Notes: a model not told the origin generated them from the sequence alone. Shown: positions 25,050-33,924, numbered from the stretch's first letter. The stretch is 38,303 nt of DNA from Gemmatimonas sp. (GCF_021298855.1 NZ_JAJTHI010000050.1:1-38303); one strand, 5' to 3'. Numbers and translations: made by a program.

Positions 25050-26729
25050 ATGGCGAACCTGAAGTACCGCGTCCTGCTCATCGTGGGACTCTTCGCGGCC
25101 TCTGCATGGGCCCTCTTTCCGCGCACCGTCGTTGAACGGGTGAAGCGCGATGGCGTGTTCGTGTACGACACCGTACGGCGCGTGCCGCTCAAGCGCGGGC
25201 TTGATCTGCAGGGCGGCATGCACCTCACCCTCGAGGTGGACGAGTCCAAGCAGGCGGTGGCCAACAAGTCGGAAGCGCTCGATCGGGCGCTGAAGGTCGT
25301 GCGGCAGCGCATCGACGAATTCGGCGTCTCCGAGCCGGTCGTGCAGAAGGTGGGCAATGACCGCATCATCGTCGAACTGCCGGGCATCGACGATCCCGAG
25401 CGTGCGCAGGATGTGGTGCAGAAGTCGGCCTTCCTCGAGTTTCAGATCACCGACGAAACCGGCGCCCTCGAGAAGGCCACGCCGCGGTTCGATGAAATCG
25501 CTCGTGCGGCAGGGATTGCGGTCGGGTCGCAGGCCGCCGGGACTCCGGCTGCGGGCGATTCCGCCAAGTCCACCTCGGTGACGTCGCTGCTCACGCAGAA
25601 GAGCGACAGCGCCCCCAAGGACAGTGCCGCCGTTGCCGGAACGACCGGCACCGACAGCGCCGCCGCCAAGCCGGTCGCCGGCGGCCTCTTCGCCAACAAC
25701 GTGCAGCCCGGGCAGATCCCGGGGCAGTACATCGTTTCCGAAACGGCCTTCCCGGCCATCGATCGCGCGCTGCAACTGCCGGCCATCCAGGCGGCCATGC
25801 CGCCGGGCAAGGTGATTCGCTGGGGCGTGGTGGACACGGTCGAAACGGGAGCGCAGCGGTTCCGCGCGCTGTACGTGCTCGATGCGCGGCCCATCATCAC
25901 CGGCGAAGTGCTGACCGATGCCCGTCCCAACACCGACCCGGTTGAGGGCAACGTGGTGCAGTTCACCCTCAACAACGAGGGCGCCCGCCGCTTCAAGGTG
26001 GAAACGGGTAAGCACATTCGCGACAACATGGCCATCGTGCTCGACCAGAAGGTCATCACGGCGCCCACGCTGCAGAGCGCGATCGGCCGCAACGGCCAGA
26101 TCACGTTGGGTGGCGGCACGCTGCAGGCGGCCCAGGACCTTGCCCTCGTGCTGCGCGCCGGCGCCCTGCCCGTGCCGCTCAAGGTGGCCGAAGTGCGCCA
26201 GATCGGCGCCAGTCTGGGCAACGACTCGGTCAACAAGGGCATCTTCGCCCTCATCGTGGCCTTCGGCCTCGTGCTCGCGATCATGATCGCGTACTACAAG
26301 CTCTCCGGCGCCCTGGCCGTGGCCGCGCTCGTGCTGTACATGGTCTACACCATGGCCATGCTCGCCGGCTTCAATGCCGTGCTCACACTCCCCGGCCTCG
26401 CCGGCTTCGTGCTCTCCATCGGTATTGCCGTCGACGCCAACGTGCTCATTTTCGAGCGCATCCGTGAAGAGCTCGATCAGGGCAAGTCGGTTCGCTTGGC
26501 CATCGACGAGGGCTTCCGCCATGCCCTCAGCGCCATCGTCGATACCTCGGCGGCCACCATCCTTTCGGGCATGGTGCTGTATCAGTACGGCACGGGTCCC
26601 GTTCGCGGCTTCGCCGTCACGCTCGTGGCCGGCCTCGTCGCCTCGCTGTTCACGGCGATCTTCGTGAGCAAGACCTTCTTCCTGATCTGGTTGAACCGCT
26701 CGCGCGGCACCCAGACGCTGAGCATCTGA
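25050..26729 (+). CDS. secD: Protein translocase subunit SecD
   Basis: A six-helix membrane protein of 559 residues. The first helix is near the N-terminus ([18 protein letters not shown]). The diagnostic [17 protein letters not shown] follows, then the periplasmic P1 region with [18 protein letters not shown]. The C-terminal transmembrane bundle has [36 protein letters not shown] and [16 protein letters not shown]. SecDF uses the proton gradient to pull exported proteins outward. A Ser/Ala/Thr-rich insertion sits at about residues 158-214 within P1, probably surface-exposed. secF starts seven bases after the stop. Confidence 0.97.
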   Translation: MANLKYRVLLIVGLFAASAWALFPRTVVERVKRDGVFVYDTVRRVPLKRGLDLQGGMHLTLEVDESKQAVANKSEALDRALKVVRQRIDEFGVSEPVVQKVGNDRIIVELPGIDDPERAQDVVQKSAFLEFQITDETGALEKATPRFDEIARAAGIAVGSQAAGTPAAGDSAKSTSVTSLLTQKSDSAPKDSAAVAGTTGTDSAAAKPVAGGLFANNVQPGQIPGQYIVSETAFPAIDRALQLPAIQAAMPPGKVIRWGVVDTVETGAQRFRALYVLDARPIITGEVLTDARPNTDPVEGNVVQFTLNNEGARRFKVETGKHIRDNMAIVLDQKVITAPTLQSAIGRNGQITLGGGTLQAAQDLALVLRAGALPVPLKVAEVRQIGASLGNDSVNKGIFALIVAFGLVLAIMIAYYKLSGALAVAALVLYMVYTMAMLAGFNAVLTLPGLAGFVLSIGIAVDANVLIFERIREELDQGKSVRLAIDEGFRHALSAIVDTSAATILSGMVLYQYGTGPVRGFAVTLVAGLVASLFTAIFVSKTFFLIWLNRSRGTQTLSI

Positions 26730-26736
26730 GGCCGTC

Positions 26737-27753
26737 ATGCTGCGTATCTTCCACAACACCAAGTACGAATTCATCAAGCACTGGAAGCTGGCGGCCGGCC
26801 TCACCGTGGCGTTCATCGCGGCGGGGCTCGTGACCTTCGGCATCACCGGTGGCGTGAACTACAGCATCGAGTTCACGGGTGGCACCCTCATGCAGGTGCA
26901 GTTCAAGCAGGCACCCGATGTGGCCGTGGTGCGCGGGACGCTCGACAAGGCCGGCATCACCGGGGCCGAAATCCAGCAGTACGGCGGGCCGCTCGAGTAC
27001 ACCATCCGTGCTCGCGACGAAAAGCAGGTCGAGGCGCAGGCCGCGGGCGCCGAGGGCGTGTCCAAGCAGATCCAGGCGGCGCTCGATCAGCAATTCGGCG
27101 CCGGCAACGTGAACATCGTGCGCACCGAAGCGGTGGGGCCCAAGGTCGGAAGTGAACTGCGCTCCGGCGCCGCCACGGCCATGATCATCGCCTCGCTGTT
27201 CACGCTGGTCTATCTCGCCATCCGGTTCGACTGGCGCTTCGGCGCCGCTGCCGTGCTCGCCACCGCTCACGACATCCTCGTCACGTTCGCGTTCATCAAG
27301 CTCACGAACCTCGAAGTGTCGCTCACGGTGGTCGCGGCCATCCTCACGCTCCTCGGCTACTCGGCCAACGACACGATCATCATCTTCGATCGCGTGCGCG
27401 AGAACCTGCGCAAGCCGCACAAGGGCATGACGCTGGCGGCGCTGCTCGACAAGTCGATCAACGAGACGCTGCCGCGCTCCATCATGACGCACGCCACCAC
27501 GCTCCTCGCGACGCTGGCGCTGCTGCTCCTTGCCGGTGAGGTCATTCGTCCGTTCGCGTGGGTCATGGCCTTCGGCGTCTTCGTCGCCACGTTCTCGTCG
27601 ATTTATGTCGCCGGTCCGATCCTGCTCTGGATCGAGTCCAAGTATCCGCGCAACGACGACAGTGCCACCGCCATGGCGGCCAAGGCCGGCAAGGACCTGT
27701 CGCCCCCCAGCACCAAGGGCGGGCGCGGCACGGAGCGTCTCGCCGCGCGCTGA
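26737..27753 (+). CDS. secF: Protein translocase subunit SecF
   Basis: The protein has 338 residues. A first transmembrane helix around residues 17-38 is followed by GGVNYSIEFTGGTLMQVQF, the hallmark of SecF. The periplasmic P4 domain comes next. The C-terminal bundle has VGPKVGSELRSGAATAMII, LLGYSANDTIIIFDRVREN and LPRSIMTHATTLLATLALL. The protein forms the SecDF complex with the upstream secD product. The C-terminal 35 residues are hydrophilic and Lys/Gly-rich. Six bases separate the stop from the tatD GTG. Confidence 0.97.
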   Translation: MLRIFHNTKYEFIKHWKLAAGLTVAFIAAGLVTFGITGGVNYSIEFTGGTLMQVQFKQAPDVAVVRGTLDKAGITGAEIQQYGGPLEYTIRARDEKQVEAQAAGAEGVSKQIQAALDQQFGAGNVNIVRTEAVGPKVGSELRSGAATAMIIASLFTLVYLAIRFDWRFGAAAVLATAHDILVTFAFIKLTNLEVSLTVVAAILTLLGYSANDTIIIFDRVRENLRKPHKGMTLAALLDKSINETLPRSIMTHATTLLATLALLLLAGEVIRPFAWVMAFGVFVATFSSIYVAGPILLWIESKYPRNDDSATAMAAKAGKDLSPPSTKGGRGTERLAAR

Positions 27754-27757
27754 CCGC

Positions 27758-28564
27758 GTGAGCAAATCCCCGGCGACCCTGCCCGTGACGTCGTTCGCCG
27801 ACAGCCACGTGCACCTCGCCAGCACGGCGTTCACCGATGAGGTGGACGCCGTCATCGACCGGGCCCGCGCAGCAGGTGCGCGGGCCCTCGTCTGTATCGG
27901 TGAATCGCCGGAGGCCGCCGGGCGGGCACGAGCCATCGCGGCGCGGTTCCCCGGGCTCGTGCATCACACCTGCGGGCTGCATCCGCATGATGCCGCCCAG
28001 TGGGACCCGGCGGTGCACCCGGAGACCATTCGTGAGGCCGTACGGCTTGGGGCCGTGGCCGTGGGCGAATGCGGACTCGATTACCACTACGATCACGCAC
28101 CGCGTGAGGTGCAGCGCCGCACGCTGGACGCGCAACTCGCGCTGGCGGCGGAGCTCGATCGCCCCATCGTGCTGCATACACGCGAGGCGGAAGACGATAC
28201 GCGAGACATGCTGCGGGCGGCGGCCTCTGCCGGCGTGCGCGGCGTGCTGCACTGTTTCACCGGCAGTGCGTCCCTGGCCCGGGCCGGCCTCGACGCGGGC
28301 TGGTTCCTGTCGTTCAGTGGAATCATCACATTCCGCAACTGGCACGACGAGTCGCTGCTGGCATTGGTGCCCGACGACAGGCTGCTCGTGGAGTCCGACG
28401 CCCCGTATCTCGCGCCCATCCCCAACCGCGGCAAGCGCAACGAACCGGCCTGGGTGCCGCATACCATCCGGCGACTCGCCGCGGCGCGCGCTACCACAGC
28501 CGAAGCGCTCGCGGCACTCACCCTGCACAATACCCGGCGGTTCTTTCGGTTGCCCGCCGAGTGA
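27758..28564 (+). CDS. tatD: TatD-family metal-dependent hydrolase (DNase)
   Basis: A TIM-barrel hydrolase of 268 residues. Metal ligands appear as DSHVHL (His17 and His19), VGECGLDYHYD (Glu), VLHTREAEDDT (His), LHCFTGSASLA (His) and VESDAPYLAPIPNRGKRNEP (Asp). TatD proteins are 3'-5' exonucleases or deoxyribonucleases acting on damaged DNA. Despite the name they are not required for Tat export. The GTG at 27758 lies four bases after the secF stop, and homology begins within a few residues of it. Its stop overlaps a GTG that opens a longer version of the ridA frame. Confidence 0.94.
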   Translation: MSKSPATLPVTSFADSHVHLASTAFTDEVDAVIDRARAAGARALVCIGESPEAAGRARAIAARFPGLVHHTCGLHPHDAAQWDPAVHPETIREAVRLGAVAVGECGLDYHYDHAPREVQRRTLDAQLALAAELDRPIVLHTREAEDDTRDMLRAAASAGVRGVLHCFTGSASLARAGLDAGWFLSFSGIITFRNWHDESLLALVPDDRLLVESDAPYLAPIPNRGKRNEPAWVPHTIRRLAAARATTAEALAALTLHNTRRFFRLPAE

Positions 28565-28602
28565 CCACCGCCGAACGCTCTCACCTACGCCACGCACACG
28601 TC

Positions 28603-28992
28603 ATGAGCCTCGAAATCCTGCACACCGATGATGCCCCCAAGGCCATCGGCCCGTACGCTCAGGCCGTCAAGGCCAATGGCTTCCTCTTCACGGCCGGACA
28701 GATCCCGCTGCACCCCGTGCGCATGGAAATCGTGGACGGCGACGTGGCTGCCCAGACGGAGCAGGTGCTCGCCAATCTGTCGGCGGTGCTCGCCGCCGCC
28801 GGTGTCACCTGGGCGGATGTGGTGAAGACCACCTGCTTCCTGCGCACGATGGATGATTTCGCCGCCTTCAATGCGGTGTATGCGCGCGTCCTGGGCGAGG
28901 CGCGGCCCGCGCGGTCGACCGTGGCCGTAGCCGGTCTGCCTCGCAATGTCAGCGTCGAGGTGGAGCTCGTCGCGGCTCTTCCGGCGCGCTGA
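28603..28992 (+). CDS. ridA: Reactive intermediate deaminase RidA
   Basis: A YjgF/RidA protein of 129 residues. The core reads PKAIGPYAQAVKANGFLFTA with GQIPLHP. Arg104, in RPARSTVAV, binds the substrate carboxylate, and RNVSVEVELVA closes the fold. RidA hydrolyses 2-aminoacrylate and related enamines released by PLP enzymes. The GTG at 28561 overlaps the tatD stop but would add 14 non-homologous residues. The ATG at 28603 gives standard family length, so I chose that. All catalytic residues are present. Confidence 0.95.
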   Translation: MSLEILHTDDAPKAIGPYAQAVKANGFLFTAGQIPLHPVRMEIVDGDVAAQTEQVLANLSAVLAAAGVTWADVVKTTCFLRTMDDFAAFNAVYARVLGEARPARSTVAVAGLPRNVSVEVELVAALPAR

Positions 28993-29007
28993 GGAGTACC
29001 ACGCCGC

Positions 29008-29655
29008 ATGGCTGACCGTCCCCCAACGCTCAGGCACCGCCACCGCGCGGGCATTGCAGGACTGCTGCTCCTGCTGGCGGTCAGCCCCGGGCGCGGTGGT
29101 GCGCAGGCCCGCGACAGCGTGCGCGCGTCGGCAGACTCCGGGCGCACCACGTTGACGCCGGCAGCCCCCACGCCGAGCGTCTCCGCTCCCTCCATCGGGA
29201 CGCGGCCGCGGGGACAGTTCACGCCGCCGCTCACGCCGCGGCGCGCCTTCGTGTATTCCGCCATCCTGCCGGGGCTCGGCCAGTCCCGACTCGACCGCGG
29301 CTCGTCGGGTGCCCTGTTCGCTGCCGTCGAATTGGCCGCGCTCGTCATGGTGCGCCGGAGTTCGGCCGACCTGCGTGAGGCGCGCCGCTTCCTGGCCGAT
29401 TCGCTGCCGCTGGAGTTCACCGTCTCGAATACGGGCACGGTCCAGCGCAGCGGCATTCTCAGCAGTCGCTACGATGACGACCTCATTCGGACACGTCGTC
29501 TGCACGTGGAGGACTGGCTGGCCACCGTGGCCTTCAACCACCTCTTTGCTGGCGCCGACGCCTTTGTGTCCGCGCAATTGTGGGATTTGCCGGTCCGGCT
29601 CTCCGCCGCCCCAACGGCCAACGGGCCGCTGTTCGTCGCGACGCTGCGCTTCTGA
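29008..29655 (+). CDS. Small membrane protein, DUF5683-like
   Basis: The protein has 215 residues, with an N-terminal signal peptide or anchor (RAGIAGLLLLLAVSPGRGGAQA). A Ser/Thr/Pro-rich linker of about 50 residues comes next. The segment TPRRAFVYSAILPGLGQSRL resembles the SAxLPGLGQ motif of DUF5683 proteins. It is followed by a helix (ALFAAVELAALVMVRR), a polar region and ATVAFNHLFAGADAFVSAQL, the usual second helix of that family. Function is unknown. Members are common in Bacteroidetes-type and related genomes. GAGGAG precedes the ATG by 11 bases. It is the last gene of the secD unit. Confidence 0.72.
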   Translation: MADRPPTLRHRHRAGIAGLLLLLAVSPGRGGAQARDSVRASADSGRTTLTPAAPTPSVSAPSIGTRPRGQFTPPLTPRRAFVYSAILPGLGQSRLDRGSSGALFAAVELAALVMVRRSSADLREARRFLADSLPLEFTVSNTGTVQRSGILSSRYDDDLIRTRRLHVEDWLATVAFNHLFAGADAFVSAQLWDLPVRLSAAPTANGPLFVATLRF

Positions 29656-29693
29656 GGAGCGCTGCGTTCGCACAGTGTCAGCGCGGACGCTCC
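29656..29693. terminator. Candidate bidirectional terminator between convergent genes
   Basis: GGAGCG/CGCTCC and GCGCTG/CAGCGC inverted repeats lie between the convergent stops at 29655 and 29678-29680. The structures overlap and no T tract is present, so the call rests mainly on position. Confidence 0.3.
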
Positions 29694-30439
29694 AACTGCA
29701 CCACCGTGGAAGCCGTGCCGTCGTCATGCGTCTGCATACGGGCAATGCGGTCATCCTCGAGCCGCAGATACTGATGGTCGAGGTACCACGCGCCGGCGTT
29801 GGCATAAATGCCGTGGCCGGCGGGCACCAGCGTGGGGACGTGCGAGTGCCCGTGCACGGCCAGGCGAGGACCGCCGGCTGAGGAGAGCGCCGCAGTGCCG
29901 ACCGCCAGCAACCCGGCCCCGCCATCCCGGGCGCGTCCTTTGCGACTCGTCTTCGAGCTGGCGTGTGCAAGACGCGTCGCAAAGTCCGGATGCAGCCACG
30001 AGTACGCGGCAATGGACCACGGGTGCCGCAACACGCGGCGCAGGCGGCGGTAGGGTGCGTCTTCGACCTCACGCAACCCATCGCCGTGCGTCAGAAGCGC
30101 ATCCCACGGCCCGATCAGACCGCGCCACGGCTCCAGCGTATAGTGCGCCCCCGTCTCGGCCCGGAGCGCCTCGCCCCCCCAGCAATCGTGGTTCCCGCCG
30201 ATCCACACCACCGGGATCTGCTGCTCCGCCAGATCCGCCAACGCTGCCAGGACGCGGAATCCCGTGCGTGGCATGACATGACGCCAGGCGAACCAGAAGT
30301 CGAACAGGTCACCCATGATGATGAGCGACCGCGCCTGGTCGGGAAGGGCGCGCAGGTGCCGGAGGAGCCGCCGTTCGGATTCCGCCGAGGCGACACCCAG
30401 ATGCACATCACCGATGACATGACAGGGGGTAGGCAGCAC
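29678..30439 (-). CDS. UDP-2,3-diacylglucosamine hydrolase-like metallophosphatase
   Basis: A calcineurin-like phosphoesterase of 253 residues, LpxH type. Metal motifs are GDVHLG (D11, H13), GDLFDFWF (D44), GGNHD (N83, H84, D85), THGD and HGHSH. The GDLFDFWFAW segment and the C-terminal GIYANAGAWYLDHQYL are typical of LpxH relatives. LpxH removes UMP from UDP-diacylglucosamine to give lipid X in lipid A synthesis. The start is GTG at 30439, placed six bases after a good -10 element, which supports this start and a leaderless mRNA. It is divergent from the thioesterase unit. A more general metallophosphatase role cannot be excluded. Confidence 0.85.
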   Translation of the reverse strand: MLPTPCHVIGDVHLGVASAESERRLLRHLRALPDQARSLIIMGDLFDFWFAWRHVMPRTGFRVLAALADLAEQQIPVVWIGGNHDCWGGEALRAETGAHYTLEPWRGLIGPWDALLTHGDGLREVEDAPYRRLRRVLRHPWSIAAYSWLHPDFATRLAHASSKTSRKGRARDGGAGLLAVGTAALSSAGGPRLAVHGHSHVPTLVPAGHGIYANAGAWYLDHQYLRLEDDRIARMQTHDDGTASTVVQLERPR

Positions 30440-30445
30440 GGAGGC

Positions 30446-30474
30446 AGTCTAACCCCTCGCCGCAGCACCGACAA
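30446..30474 (-). promoter_or_regulatory. Leaderless promoter of the LpxH-like gene
   Basis: TTGTCG (30474-30469), a 17-base spacer and TAGACT (30451-30446). Six bases then separate it from the GTG start codon at 30439. This is the best of the three minus-strand promoters that share this exact geometry. Confidence 0.55.
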
Positions 30475-30523
30475 ACCTCGCAATGAGGGTGCGGGACGTC
30501 CTTCGGGCTGGCATTATCCTTCC

Positions 30524-30973
30524 ATGGCTTTCGAAACCGTGTCTGAACTCCGGGTGCGCTACGCCGAGACCGACCAGATGGGCGTGGTGTACCATGCCAA
30601 CTACCTCGTCTGGTGTGAGATCGGACGCACCGACTACATCCGTCGCGCGGGGCGCAGCTACGCCGACCTCGAACGAGATGGCGTGCTGCTCGCGGTGAGC
30701 GACGCCTCGCTCCGCTTTCGCGCCTCCGCCAGGTACGATGATCCCATCCGCGTCCATACCGCGCTCACGTCCGTCGGCTCACGGGGCATGACCTTCGCCT
30801 ATCGCATCGTGCGGGCGGATGCCGATCAGCTGCTGGTCACCGCGAGCACATCACTGGTGAGCATCAATCGCGATGGCCGCCCCTGCACACTGCGTACGGA
30901 TGTGCGAGCGTGGCTGGAGGCGGCGATGCGCGGCGACAAGGCGGACGACGCGCGTACGGCGATACCCTCATGA
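30524..30973 (+). CDS. Acyl-CoA thioesterase, YbgC/4-hydroxybenzoyl-CoA type
   Basis: A hot-dog-fold protein of 149 residues. It opens SELRVRYAETDQMGVVYHAN, and the Asp of AETDQMG followed by YHANYLVWCEIGRTDY is the catalytic signature of the YbgC family. YbgC proteins hydrolyse short-chain acyl-CoA or acyl-ACP and, in proteobacteria, neighbour the Tol-Pal genes. No tol-pal genes are visible here. The ATG at 30524 fits the family start. Upstream reading frame to 29963 is non-homologous. A CATTAT element lies six bases upstream, but no good -35 accompanies it. The stop overlaps the next gene (ATGA). Confidence 0.9.
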   Translation: MAFETVSELRVRYAETDQMGVVYHANYLVWCEIGRTDYIRRAGRSYADLERDGVLLAVSDASLRFRASARYDDPIRVHTALTSVGSRGMTFAYRIVRADADQLLVTASTSLVSINRDGRPCTLRTDVRAWLEAAMRGDKADDARTAIPS

Positions 30974-32721
30974 GGCCGGGAACCTGGTGGGAGAAGGGGG
31001 CCGCCGCCCTCGTGCTGCTGGGTCTGGCCGCGTGCGGGCGCCGCGGAGCCTCCACCGTCGCGCCGGCGACCGCTGCGGTCCCCGCCGCGGTCACCATCAG
31101 TGCCGATGCGCGATTGCTGGAGATGGTCGATCAGCGCCGTCCCGATACGGCACTCGTCGATCGCCTGCTCGCCGATTCCGATGCCACGCGACGGGCGCGC
31201 ACGGCGCTGGCAATCGGGCAGGCGCGCATCCGCCTGCGCTACCCGCGCTTGCGCGCGCTGCTGGTCGACGGCGACACCGCCATCGCGGCCAATGCGGCGT
31301 ATGCCATTGGCATAGCCCGTGATTACGAAGCGGTCCCGGCACTCGCCCGCGCCGTGATGGGGGCACCCGATGCGGTGGCGCGCGAAGCGGCATGGGCGCT
31401 GGGTGAAGTGGGCGAGATGGGACGTGACGCCCTCGTGCAGACGCTGGGTAACGGGGCGCCGAATGCGGTTTCGCGCAGTCCGGCTGCTGCGCGAGCGCCG
31501 GCGGTGCGCGCGGCGTTGGTGTTGGCCACCTTCAAGCTGCGCGAGGCGCCCATCGCCGTCGTGACGCCATGGCTTCAGGATCCCGCCCCCGAGGTGGTGC
31601 GCGCCGCGGCCTATGTCGTGGCGCGGTTGCGCGCTCCGGCGGGCGTGCGTGCGCTCTTCGCCGTGACGGCCCACGACGACGAGGAGGTGCGGCAGTACGC
31701 GGCGCGCGCCTTTGCGCGCTTGGCGGCCGGTGACTCGCTTGGCGGTCGCGCACGGGAAGCCCTGCGTGTACTCCTGCGTGACGAGAGCGAGCGCGTGCGC
31801 ATCAACGCCGCGCAAAGCGCCGCCTCCTATGGCCCCCTCATGGCCAATGCCGTCGACTCGCTCTGGAAGGACCCCGCGCCGAATGTGCGCGTCGCCCTCG
31901 CGGAGGCCTATGCGGAAGCGGCCGGACGTGATGTGGCGCGATGGCAGCGGGCGTGGGATGCCGACACCTTGCTGGCCGTGCGTCGCGCCCTGTTGTCGCA
32001 CCTGCGCCGTTCGCACCTGCCGCTGGTGGCTGGTGTGGAGGCGGAATGGGCCGGACGTGCCGACTGGCGCTATCGCGTGGCGGCGCTGGGCGGTGGAGAC
32101 CCCGGCAGCATGCCCGACAGTGCACTGGCGCGTCGCCTGCTGGCCGATGCCGACCCCCGGGTCCGGCGAGAGGCACGGGCTCGGTTGGGGGAGCGCGACA
32201 CGACGGTAGCGGCGCGGCCCCCGCGCAGCGGCGCGCCCGTGCCCCGGGCGCTGGAGGAGTACGAGCACCTGGTCGAGCAATACTGGCGCACTCCGACTCG
32301 CCCACGCGCCTTCATCGACACAGACCACGGGACCATCACCATCGAGCTGTTCACGCACGAGGCGCCACTCGTGGTCGAAGCGTTTACGCGCCTTGCCCGC
32401 GAAGGGAAGTATCGGAACACGATCTTCCATCGGGTGGTACCGAACTTCGTCGTGCAGGATGGCGACCTCGCCAGCGGTGACGGGGCACCCGAGCCGCCCT
32501 TCTCGCTGCGTGAGAGCTGGTCCCGCCGGCGGCACGGGCGTGGATGCCTCGGGCTGGCCACCGCTGGTCCGGATACCGGGGGCAGTCAGTACTACCTGTG
32601 CCACTCCACTCAGCCTCACCTGGACGGCGGCTACACCGTTTTTGGACAGGTGGTCGACGGCTTCGACGTGATGGACCGCATTGTACGAGGAGATCGGATG
32701 CTGCAGGTACGGGTGCCATGA
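30970..32721 (+). CDS. Lipoprotein with HEAT repeats fused to a cyclophilin PPIase
   Basis: The protein has 583 residues. A lipoprotein signal ends in LAAC with Cys22. Residues about 50-430 are Ala/Arg/Leu-rich helical repeats of the HEAT type, with recurring patterns such as AIAANAAYAIGIARDYEAVP, EAAWALGEVGEMG and RAAAYVVARL. From about residue 445 a cyclophilin-type domain begins: FIDTDHGTITIELFTHEAPL, FHRVVPNFVVQDGD, and GSQYYLCHSTQPHLDGGYTV with FGQVVDGFDVMDRI. The catalytic Arg is in FHRV. A periplasmic proline-isomerase with a repeat scaffold would suit folding or assembly of exported proteins. The ATG overlaps the thioesterase stop, and the stop overlaps the next ATG. Confidence 0.88.
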   Translation: MRPGTWWEKGAAALVLLGLAACGRRGASTVAPATAAVPAAVTISADARLLEMVDQRRPDTALVDRLLADSDATRRARTALAIGQARIRLRYPRLRALLVDGDTAIAANAAYAIGIARDYEAVPALARAVMGAPDAVAREAAWALGEVGEMGRDALVQTLGNGAPNAVSRSPAAARAPAVRAALVLATFKLREAPIAVVTPWLQDPAPEVVRAAAYVVARLRAPAGVRALFAVTAHDDEEVRQYAARAFARLAAGDSLGGRAREALRVLLRDESERVRINAAQSAASYGPLMANAVDSLWKDPAPNVRVALAEAYAEAAGRDVARWQRAWDADTLLAVRRALLSHLRRSHLPLVAGVEAEWAGRADWRYRVAALGGGDPGSMPDSALARRLLADADPRVRREARARLGERDTTVAARPPRSGAPVPRALEEYEHLVEQYWRTPTRPRAFIDTDHGTITIELFTHEAPLVVEAFTRLAREGKYRNTIFHRVVPNFVVQDGDLASGDGAPEPPFSLRESWSRRRHGRGCLGLATAGPDTGGSQYYLCHSTQPHLDGGYTVFGQVVDGFDVMDRIVRGDRMLQVRVP

Positions 32722-33413
32722 CGCCGGGGGTGGGCAGGCGTTGGGGAGGGCCGCTGGCGCTGGTGCTCGCGATCACGGGGGGCGGCTGTGCGCCGGCGGC
32801 GCGTCCCCTGGTGGGGGCGCCAACGCGCGCCGTATTGCCGCCTACCGTCATCTCGACGGTGCCCACGGTCCTGCGCTTCACCTGGCAGTACAAGGACGAG
32901 ACCTTCGAGGCGAATGGTGACGGCGCGGTGCGCCGGCAGGGGCCGGACCGTGCCCGGCTCGATTTCTTCCTCAGCAATGGCATGGCAGGTGGCTACGCGA
33001 TACTGGTCGGTGACACACTGACGGTCCCCGGCATCGACCTGGTCAAGCGCATGCTTCCACCGGTGCCGTTGCTCTGGGCGTCGCTCGGCCGACTCGCCGT
33101 CCCCCCCGCTCGCGATACGGTGGCGCGCATGGATGGCGATACGCTGCGCGCGGATCTGGGCCAGTTGCGTGGGCGTGATGCCTCCGGCGCCGACGGCCGT
33201 GCTTGGCGCCTGGCCTTTACGGGGACGGCACTCACGCGCGTCGAGCGTATTGAAGACGGCAAGGTGATCGAGTGGATGTCTCGGGTCCCGGGGGCCGACG
33301 GTACACTGCGGTTGCAGTATGTTCATGAGCGTGGCAAGCGACGACTTGCCATTGCCGTCTCCGACACCACGATTGTTGAGGCTTTTGATGACGCCATCTG
33401 GCGCCGCCGTTGA
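32718..33413 (+). CDS. Predicted lipoprotein, possibly LolB/DUF4292-like
   Basis: The protein has 231 residues. The N-terminus has a hydrophobic core (PLALVLAITGGGC) with Cys24. The lipobox TGGGC is imperfect because position -3 is Gly. The mature region reads like a half-barrel: LRFTWQYKDETFEANGDGAV, RARLDFFLSNGMAGGYAIL and several later strand pairs (DTLRADLGQL, WRLAFTGTALTRVERIEDGK, LRLQYVHERGKRRLAIAVS). This pattern recalls LolB and DUF4292 outer-membrane lipoprotein carriers, but I cannot confirm homology. The ATG overlaps the upstream stop (ATGA). The next gene begins 26 bases before its end. Confidence 0.7.
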   Translation: MTPGVGRRWGGPLALVLAITGGGCAPAARPLVGAPTRAVLPPTVISTVPTVLRFTWQYKDETFEANGDGAVRRQGPDRARLDFFLSNGMAGGYAILVGDTLTVPGIDLVKRMLPPVPLLWASLGRLAVPPARDTVARMDGDTLRADLGQLRGRDASGADGRAWRLAFTGTALTRVERIEDGKVIEWMSRVPGADGTLRLQYVHERGKRRLAIAVSDTTIVEAFDDAIWRRR

Positions 33414-33924
33414 CGCCCACCGCTGGCCCCTGACACGACGCGCCCTTCTCGTCCTCGGTGCCATCGCGTTGTGCGCCGGCTGTTACGGGTTCTCCGGTGG
33501 GGGCGGCTTGCCGCGCAATCTCAAGACCGTGGCCATTCAGCCTTTCGACAACCAGACGGCGGCTCCCGAGTTGCAGCGCGAGATCTTCGACCAACTGCGG
33601 ACGGTGCTGCGCGACCGACTCAACCTGCGCGAGGCCCCCGAGGCGCGGGCCGATCTCGTGGTGCGTGGCACCATCGTGACGTACGACGTGGACTTGCCAC
33701 TCGGCGCCACGGCCGACGCGCGCAATACCGCGTCGAATCGTCGCCGTCTGCAGCTGGTCATCGACATCGAGATCATCGAGTCGGCCACCAGCCGGGTGCT
33801 GCTGGCCCGCAAGGGACTGTCGCGCGAGGGGCAGTATGCGGAGGGGGGCGAGGCGAGCGGGCGCAAGAATGCCCTCGAAAGCATCATGGCGGACATCGTC
33901 GAAGGGGTGCAGTCGCAGTGGTAG
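33388..33924 (+). CDS. lptE: LptE-like LPS-assembly lipoprotein
   Basis: The protein has 178 residues. A signal with hydrophobic core [15 protein letters not shown] ends at Cys32. [20 protein letters not shown] follows, then FDNQT, the typical opening of the LptE family as annotated in many non-proteobacterial diderms. Later segments are [20 protein letters not shown] and the C-terminal helix [17 protein letters not shown]. In proteobacteria LptE plugs LptD and helps place LPS in the outer leaflet. The ATG at 33388 overlaps the preceding gene by 26 bases in another frame. A longer start at 33319 would lose the signal-peptide layout. The stop lies within the GTG region of the heptose gene. Confidence 0.82.
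   Translation: MTPSGAAVDAHRWPLTRRALLVLGAIALCAGCYGFSGGGGLPRNLKTVAIQPFDNQTAAPELQREIFDQLRTVLRDRLNLREAPEARADLVVRGTIVTYDVDLPLGATADARNTASNRRRLQLVIDIEIIESATSRVLLARKGLSREGQYAEGGEASGRKNALESIMADIVEGVQSQW

Noticed and set aside
24963..26846. A 627-codon minus-strand reading frame opposite secD
   Set aside because: It is a shadow of secD. Its composition is that of a complement frame and no domain can be seen.
30512..30524. CATTAT six bases before the thioesterase ATG as a further leaderless promoter
   Set aside because: The -10 and spacing fit the pattern, but the -35 region reads GTGCGG, so support is too weak to list it as a promoter.
30826..32619. A 597-codon minus-strand frame opposite the HEAT-cyclophilin gene
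   Set aside because: The plus strand carries a clear lipoprotein signal and cyclophilin motifs. The minus frame has none.
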